Shown piece after piece: positions 58,501 through 64,000 of a stretch of DNA of 64,000 nt. Origin of the DNA: Branchiostoma floridae (lineage: Eukaryota > Chordata > Leptocardii > Amphioxiformes > Branchiostomatidae). How positions within the stretch are numbered: the stretch's first letter is position 1; the number at the start of each line of letters is the position of its first letter. The translations under genes were made by a program, and so were the position numbers. Location: the NCBI RefSeq assembly GCF_000003815.2, contig NC_049996.1:16532930-16596929 (forward strand). The letters run 5' to 3'. Under the pieces are notes generated by a model, which had not been told where the DNA came from, ran no database searches, and saw nothing but the letters and a program-made list of their open reading frames with translations.

Positions 58501-59646
58501 CCATCAGAAGTGTTAGGTGTCAATGATATGAAGAACCATAACTAATTTACTTAATGTAACTAAAAGCTGACTTGTACTTAATAGCAAAAGACGTTAAAAC
58601 AATGTAATTGGAAACAATTTTGCCTTACATTTACAAGATTTGAATATCTTTTATTTTTGGCCCAAATGCAACAGTAAGAACATACCAACAAATATTGACA
58701 TACTGCTTCCATCAAAATCTTATTTCGTTTCTACATACCTTCTCCTTCTTTTGTCTCCCTTCTCAGGAAGTCCATGATGGCGGCTGTGCCTTTCTTACAG
58801 ACATCAGCAGGAGGGTATGTCAGGGGGTTTCCAGTAATGTTCATGTCCTTCAGTGTGGCCAATCGGCTCAGAGTCACGGGAAGGCGGGAAATTTTGTTAT
58901 CTGACAAGATTAACTTCCCAATGTTGGACAGCATCATGATTTGTTCAGGAACTGACGTGAATTTGTTTCCAGCAATGTTTAAGTACCCCAGCTGCTCCAG
59001 TTCTCCGATACCACCTGGTAGTGACTCCAAGCCACTATACTGCAGATCCAAGACTTGTAGGTTCTTCAGTGTGCCGATGTCTTCAGGTACCGGTGAAGGT
59101 TTTCCCTCCCCAGCCCAGTTCCCCATGTACAGACTCTGTAGACCCTCCAGCTGCAGCACTTGTCTGGGGAACTCATCAAACTGACATCTGTCGATGGACA
59201 TCTTTCTCAGTCCTGTGAGCTGAGATATCTTGTCAGGGAGAGACTTGAGGGGGTTGACTCCTACGTAAAACCTGTTCAGCTGAAGTAGTGAACAAACTTC
59301 TTCTGGTATCTCTTTGAATCTATTGTTTTCAGGTAGAGCTCGTGAAGTTGTAATCTGGAGATTCCATCAGGCAATGTTTCCAACTTATTGTGCGACACGT
59401 CGATGTGCTGTAGGTTAGGTAGAGTAGTGATTGCTTGCGGAAGTTCTGTCAGCAGGTTGTTCTCAAGTTTGAGTTCACGAAGCTTCTGTAGTTGACCTAT
59501 CTCCTCGGGTATGCTCGTCAGTCTGTTTTCAGACAGGACAAGGCGTTCGATATCTGTGGCGTCAAACACTTCGGCTGGGACGGAGGTCAGACCCTTGCCG
59601 CTGAGCTCGATAGTGAGCAAGTCATCCACCACTTTAGGTTTGAGGT
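52566..59646 (-). CDS. ROCO-type protein: LRR - death - Roc GTPase - COR - death (LRR exon frameshifted)
   Basis: Eleven coding exons: 59646-58739, 58414-58299, 58118-57969, 57448-57223, 56918-56670, 56362-56210, 55430-55083, 54960-54827, 54678-53423, 53111-53050 and 52858-52566 (TAA). All but the LRR exon keep frame. LRRs 1-303, death domain 304-391, linker with KRPADTSGGPPAKR to 467. The Roc GTPase has its P-loop GQHGNGKSS in exon 5, DFAGHD (G3) in exon 7 and TRKDK (G4) in exon 8, with a Lys/Glu-rich insert in exon 6. COR spans about 762-1180 (LDPQWFVDV, YFVPSLL, GVYHRLVI). The C-terminal death domain is VADFFP to LKTK. ROCO proteins are GTPase switches that dimerise through COR; LRRs before and death domains after suggest a signalling scaffold. 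The LRR exon is 908 nt against 909 in both paralogues: one A is missing at about 59326-59329, so it is either a pseudogene in this haplotype or a homopolymer read error. Confidence 0.85.
57750..57968. mobile_element. MITE with TIR ACTGTAAATGCA, rich in TTCGCGGT words, abutting a splice donor
   Basis: ACTGTAAATGCA at about 57752 and TGCATTTACAGT at about 57955-57966 form the inverted ends. Inside are several GTTCGCGGT / ACCGCGAAC inverted words and AAATTAAAACCACCGCGAAC-like blocks. About 215 bp and non-coding. The right end lies directly against exon 58118-57969: the intron's first bases, GTACTGTAAATGCA on the minus strand, are almost entirely the element's own terminus. Confidence 0.75.
59326..59329 (-). 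other. One-base deletion in the LRR exon of the Roc-COR gene
   Basis: The minus strand reads CTGAAAACAATAGATTC where the two paralogues have two complete Asn codons (CCCAACAATAGATTC; AACAACAATGAATTC). One base less in the A run shifts the frame from ELYLK into a stop about 12 codons later. Homology resumes in the next frame as CSLLQLNRF. Confidence 0.8.
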
Positions 59647-59810
59647 CTAAAATAAGAAGAATTTTCTTTGCAATGAGCATTATAACAGATGTGAGAACAT
59701 TTTACAAAGTGGTCATCATCATTATCATTATGGTTTAACTTTCAAAGCAAATAATTGTCTAGAATTAAATGTAGGAATATTATCCAACATACAAGTGACA
59801 AAGGATAAAC

Positions 59811-59816
59811 TTTATT
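59811..59816 (-). terminator. poly(A) signal AATAAA of ankyrin gene copy 3
   Basis: TTTATT on the plus strand lies about 76 nt beyond the copy 3 stop, the same spacing as in copies 1 and 2. Confidence 0.6.
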
Positions 59817-59891
59817 GATGGCTTAATTTATATAGATATAATATTTATGTAAAAAGAAAGATGCGCATAATTTAATGTTATTTGTATCATT

Positions 59892-62672
59892 TCATTCTAA
59901 AGTCAATGTTTGCAGAGAGCTAGAAATCAATGATATACAATAGGAGCAAACGTGACAACTGAAAGTAATCCTAGCAGGATTGCTGGTGATAAAGAGACAC
60001 TGACACTACAAAGACAGAACACAACAAGGGTACTCTTCTATCAGTGTTCAATGGAAAAATACATCTCACCAACATTGAGATACTTCGACCATCGTCTGCC
60101 CGGATGTCTTACCCTGCAGGAAACAACAGGATTTCAATGTTTAGAATTGTACAAGTGATGCCTTTAGCAAAACGTGAGTAACAGACTTTTTTTATATGAT
60201 ATACATTGGATTGAGCACAATAATCACAAGCTATATGTTTTACTAACAGGAGTATCTCGGGCTTACTTTGAAAAACTGGAACACCTTCAGTACGTCCTCT
60301 TGTTCTGCAAGCTCCTCTGCTGTCTTCTTATTCTGTAGGTAACGTCAACACAGTCATTATAAGCGTCATCATTGCATAATAATTGGTGTTTATCTTTGAA
60401 ATTAAGTTCTACAAGAGGGTTTTTTAATAAGATGTAATGTTCTCGAACGTGATACGCTACTTTTCATTGTCGCCTGTAACATAGCGGTGAGGAAAAGTAC
60501 ATTCCAAGTCAAGTAATTACGTCACAATACAATAGGTTAACTTCAGATTGCACTCACATGTCTAGTTTATAGAGCACCGATAGTTTTCGTTTCATTTAGT
60601 ACTGAAGAAGGCGACAGATGGTTGTCGAAATGTCTATCGAAGAATTAATAAGGTTAAACGAAGAAGACTTTGTTTATCATAATCATCGAAGTTTGTCCTA
60701 GTGATTACAAAAGGTGTTTTCATTAAGATGACCATGATTTATAACTCTGGTACGTATATGTTTTAAAGCACTATGTCTCAAGTAAGTCACTATGACCAAA
60801 GTGTGATATGCGAATAGAGCTACAACAACATCATCATTATAATAAAAACAGTGAGTTGCTGCACATACGTAGTGATTTTCCCTCACTCGTCACCATCGAT
60901 TGATTAACATACCCGGTATGATACAAAACTTCACTTACCCCGTCAATGTTGCCCTTAATGACAGTGTTGGCTCCAGCCCTCAGCAGTACTCTAACACAGT
61001 CGGGGTGTCCATTTTCTGCCGCCTTATGAAGGGGAGTCGAGCTCTGTAGGTACAACAAAATGCCGGATGGTTCACAGGATTTACATGCTAAACATGTGAT
61101 GGACCGAGTATACTGGTCCCTTAAAGTTTACCAAAATATTACAGTTGATTGGTAAAAATATGGTCAGTAACAATTAAGAATACATGCAACGGTTTTCTGG
61201 GTATGGCATCCAGAAGTCCCAATGCATTAGTAAATTGGTAAAGAAGAAAATGTTCTAAAAGTACTATCTAATTCATTTGATCATAATTCGTATCTTACAT
61301 GCAAATAGTTGGATGTACATTAACAAGCTCTAATGCACATGCATAGTACTAGTAATCTATGGCACAGATAGAAATATGCCAGACTACATGATTAAGCGCC
61401 ATGTAAAAGGTGTGTCTGTGCACGGCCATTGGTCCGTTTGGAGGACAACGTCATGTTATATGTAAGGAAGTCAAAGATCACCACACAGACAGTTTACATT
61501 GCGCAAACTCACATCGTAGTCTCGTGCATTAATGTCCGCTCCAGCTGCCAGTAAAGCCGTTACAGTTCCTGTGTGTCCCTTCTCAGCTGCAAAGTCTAGA
61601 GGTGTGTGTTCCTACAAAGGGAGCATGAACAAATATTAAATGATACATATTTTACAAAAGTCCTTACATGTCTCCAATACAAACCAAGGACTGTACGGTC
61701 AAACCCATGCCAATACAGGCTTGTAACATGTCTTGATGTTAAATTTAGTTGTGAGTTAGGCCTGTACAGTTCTTGTGTTATCTGGTGGCCAGGGCGACAG
61801 ACGCGTCAGTGCCATTATTATCATTTTCTACGCCAAAACACTAAAGCTCAGGACAGGGGCAGTTAGATAGAATCAAGTAGACAACAGACTTACCGCGGTG
61901 CTTCTTGAGTCAACAGGCGCTCCAGCTGTGAGTAAAGCTTGTACAGTCCCAGTGTGACCGTTCCGTGCTGCCTCGTGGAGAGCAGTCCATCCCTGTACAA
62001 AGACAAGAGTAGAGAAGCTCCATGTAAGACCAGACACGTACTTGTTCCGCAGCCTTATCGGAACCTCACGTATTGTGTAAAGGCATAGATGATCATATAT
62101 CTATCTATCTATCTATCTATCTGCCATCTATCTATATAAAGAAGTTTGCCAAATTATCTTAAATATAACCTTTTAAGAACTGCAAAATGAAATGATCTTA
62201 TATAAAAAAGAATCAACGAAGGTCATTTCTAATCAAGTGTTTAAAATCATTCATGGAGATTTCCAGACAACAGACACGAACTCACGTGGGCGGCAGCATT
62301 GACATTGACTCCCTCGGCTAGGAGCTGCTGAACTCTGACCTCGTCACCTCGCCCGGCGGCATCTATCAGCTCCTGCGGAACAGAAACATCCGGTCAACAT
62401 GAAGCTCGTTGTATGTTCTGGCTTCTATAAATGAGTGTTACCATGTTTCAATAACATTGTTAGTGTCATCTCTCTGTTCAGCTTTTAACATCAACCAGCA
62501 CATGAAAGGAGAGTTACTTTTTAACGAAAGCATTTTTATTGGACGATTGGATGATCATAATTCTACCCGGCGTCTGTTGCTTAAAGGTGCACTTCCGTAC
62601 TCGGTGCAGTCTTGCGCTGCATGCGTTTATCTAAACTGCTAAGAAGGGTTCACCAACCTTTTCTTTCTCCAT
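59892..62672 (-). CDS. Ankyrin-repeat protein (copy 3, complete, inverted)
   Basis: Eight exons run 62672-62658 (MEKEK), 62372-62286, 61992-61894, 61611-61513, 61043-60939, 60332-60267, 60113-60070 and 59919-59892 (TGA). They have the same count, order and phases as the gene at 8984-11971. Ankyrin repeats read AAGRGDEVRVQQLLAEGVNVNA, TALHEAARNGHTGTVQALLTAGA, TPLDFAAEKGHTGTVTALLAAGA and TPLHKAAENGHPDCVRVLLRAGA, then the half repeat NKKTAEELAEQEDVLKVFQFFK. The last 28-nt exon encodes a different tail (SLQTLTLE) but keeps length and stop. The product is about 180 residues. The LRR-death-Roc-COR gene begins about 250 bp downstream on the same strand, repeating the ankyrin-LRR pairing. The first exon's donor is the weak GTTGGT, also seen in copy 2, which strengthens the start choice. 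Confidence 0.87.
62096..62134. repeat. (ATCT)n microsatellite
   Basis: About eight ATCT units with one interruption (CTGCC), within an ankyrin gene intron. Confidence 0.9.
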
Positions 62673-64000
62673 GTGTTTTTCTTCTGTAGATCTGCTGTTT
62701 CCAAACACACCGGGGCCTCCTGTTGGTGCCGCAAATGCGTTAGGCGAGATTTAGTACATTCCTTCTCTGTAAATGGTAAAGAGAAAGCGTTTATCTTCAA
62801 CTGAATATGCTGCGTTCTATATAGATAAATAGAACTGCACTCGGGCTTTAATCCGGCTCGCGTTTTTAGCCACTAGCTTATTGGGATCTTTGTAGAGAAA
62901 GTCACTCTGTACAACTATGTATTCATTGTGGAAATCTTAGTGTCACCACTCTACAAAGGAAGGACTGAACTGAACTAAACGTAACACTATGTACTTCATG
63001 ATAAACAATAATATCCTTAACGGTAAATTTACACAATATAGACGTTTCTTTCACTTCCTGAAATTGAAACGTACATCGTAACATTGGTAAAGTATTATAG
63101 ATAATTCAACAACAAGAACTGATAGATGTTACCATGCAGGTGTAAAAATGCAGGTGTTTTAAGTGTGCTATTGTGCATAAAGCCGTACAGGTATCTGGTG
63201 TAATCGTGAGAGAGAGTCCCTATGTCCTTGGTGCATTATACAATACTTGTAACGTGAGAGATCACCGCAATGTTACACTTATACGCTAGAGACGCTTACA
63301 TGTACCTTACTTCCTGAAATCGAATTGCATCGTAACATTCATTGATAAAGTATCTTAAATCACGCAGTAAGAGCTGGCAGGTGTTTAGAAGCGTCTCACC
63401 TGGCGTTAGTCAAAACACAGACCCCCCGCCACGAATATACACCGTTAAACACACTGTAACATTAGACATGTAGTACCCTGACCGCCATTTTAGTTACAAG
63501 GTCAGAAGGTCACAAGTGCTTTGTTGGTTACCTTAACAAGATAAACAACACTGTATCCGTTCGTTTGATCCGTGTTGGGAGTGAAATGAACCAAATACAA
63601 GATATACGGATCATACAGGTGTCCCTAGTACCTGTATTTTACAGGTGTCGTACCTGTATCGTTAGTAAATACACGGAAACGTTTTACAACGTAGTGCCTC
63701 ATCCGCCATTTTGGGACAAAGTCAGACAGTCACAGGTTCTTTGTTAGGTGCAGGTACCACGACAAGGTAAACAACACTGTCTCCTATTTTCTCTCGTGTT
63801 CACAGTGAAATGAACACGATACGAGAGACACGGAGCATGCTTAAAGCTACACAGATGTTCCTAAGGTGGTTATCTTTTCTGTTGGTTAGTATGTTTACTT
63901 GAACGTCTGTGGAGTAAGAAGGTAGCCATGAAACAGCAGACGTCACGCATGGACTCTCATGTGTATGTTTGCACACAGGAGGGAGTTGGTAGCAAACAAT
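62673..64000. other. Upstream region of ankyrin gene copy 3, with internal duplications
   Basis: Two duplicated pairs are visible. ACTTCCTGAAATTGAAACGTACATCGTAACATT at about 63053 recurs as ACTTCCTGAAATCGAATTGCATCGTAACATT at about 63310. A segment of about 140 bp at 63495-63640 recurs, diverged, at 63718-63865 (AAACAACACTGT, AGTGAAATGAAC). Each of the latter pair is preceded by CCGCCATTTT, which on the minus strand is AAAATGGCGG, a YY1-like promoter word. No coding exon is recognised. The promoter of the ankyrin gene probably lies here. Confidence 0.45.

Overview
The window is animal genomic DNA with AT-rich introns, consensus GT-AG splice sites, AATAAA signals, LINE and MITE debris and two assembly gaps (runs of N at 20251-20350 and 27707-27958). 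It most probably comes from a lancelet (Branchiostoma). The strongest pointer is the gene at 36419-38011. It encodes a 244-residue IQ-motif plus two-Ig-domain protein that matches what I know of amphioxus CAVPT, the muscle target of calcium vector protein. The density of death-fold and LRR genes fits the same animal.

Layout. (1) 1-19132, plus strand: the 3' end of an ankyrin gene; an LRR-death protein that ends in a GT4-type glycosyltransferase (686-4241); a complete ankyrin gene (8984-11971); and a PIDD-like LRR-death-coiled coil-death-ZU5-UPA-death gene (12292-19132). (2) 21930-26480, minus: a complete nine-exon paraoxonase gene. (3) 30262-38011, minus: two tandem CAVPT-type genes. (4) 38.2-51.3 kb: about 13 kb in which I find no gene, only several minisatellites, MEF2-like sites and one promoter-like block. 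(5) 51357-62672, minus: a trypsin-like protease; an LRR-death-Roc-COR-death gene (52566-59646) whose LRR exon carries a one-base frameshift; and a third ankyrin gene (59892-62672). All exon chains were built by hand from splice consensus and reading-frame continuity.

The main result is a cassette present three times, twice on the plus strand and once inverted. Each copy is a small ankyrin gene with its own stop codon and poly(A) signal, followed about 250-330 bp later by an LRR gene. In the LRR genes the 909-nt LRR exon (908 nt in copy 3), the two death-domain exons (116 and 150 nt) and a basic NLS-like linker are shared. The C-terminal module is different in every copy: glycosyltransferase, CC-death-ZU5-UPA-death, or Roc-COR-death. 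It looks like a sensor and adaptor platform whose output domains have been exchanged. By family knowledge (PIDD, ROCO proteins) a role in innate immune or cell-death signalling is the natural inference, but nothing in the sequence proves it.

A second theme is that many tandem repeats in genes here have units that include an exon edge with its splice site (or a stop codon) and the adjoining intron or flank. I count eight cases in three genes, and they are listed separately.
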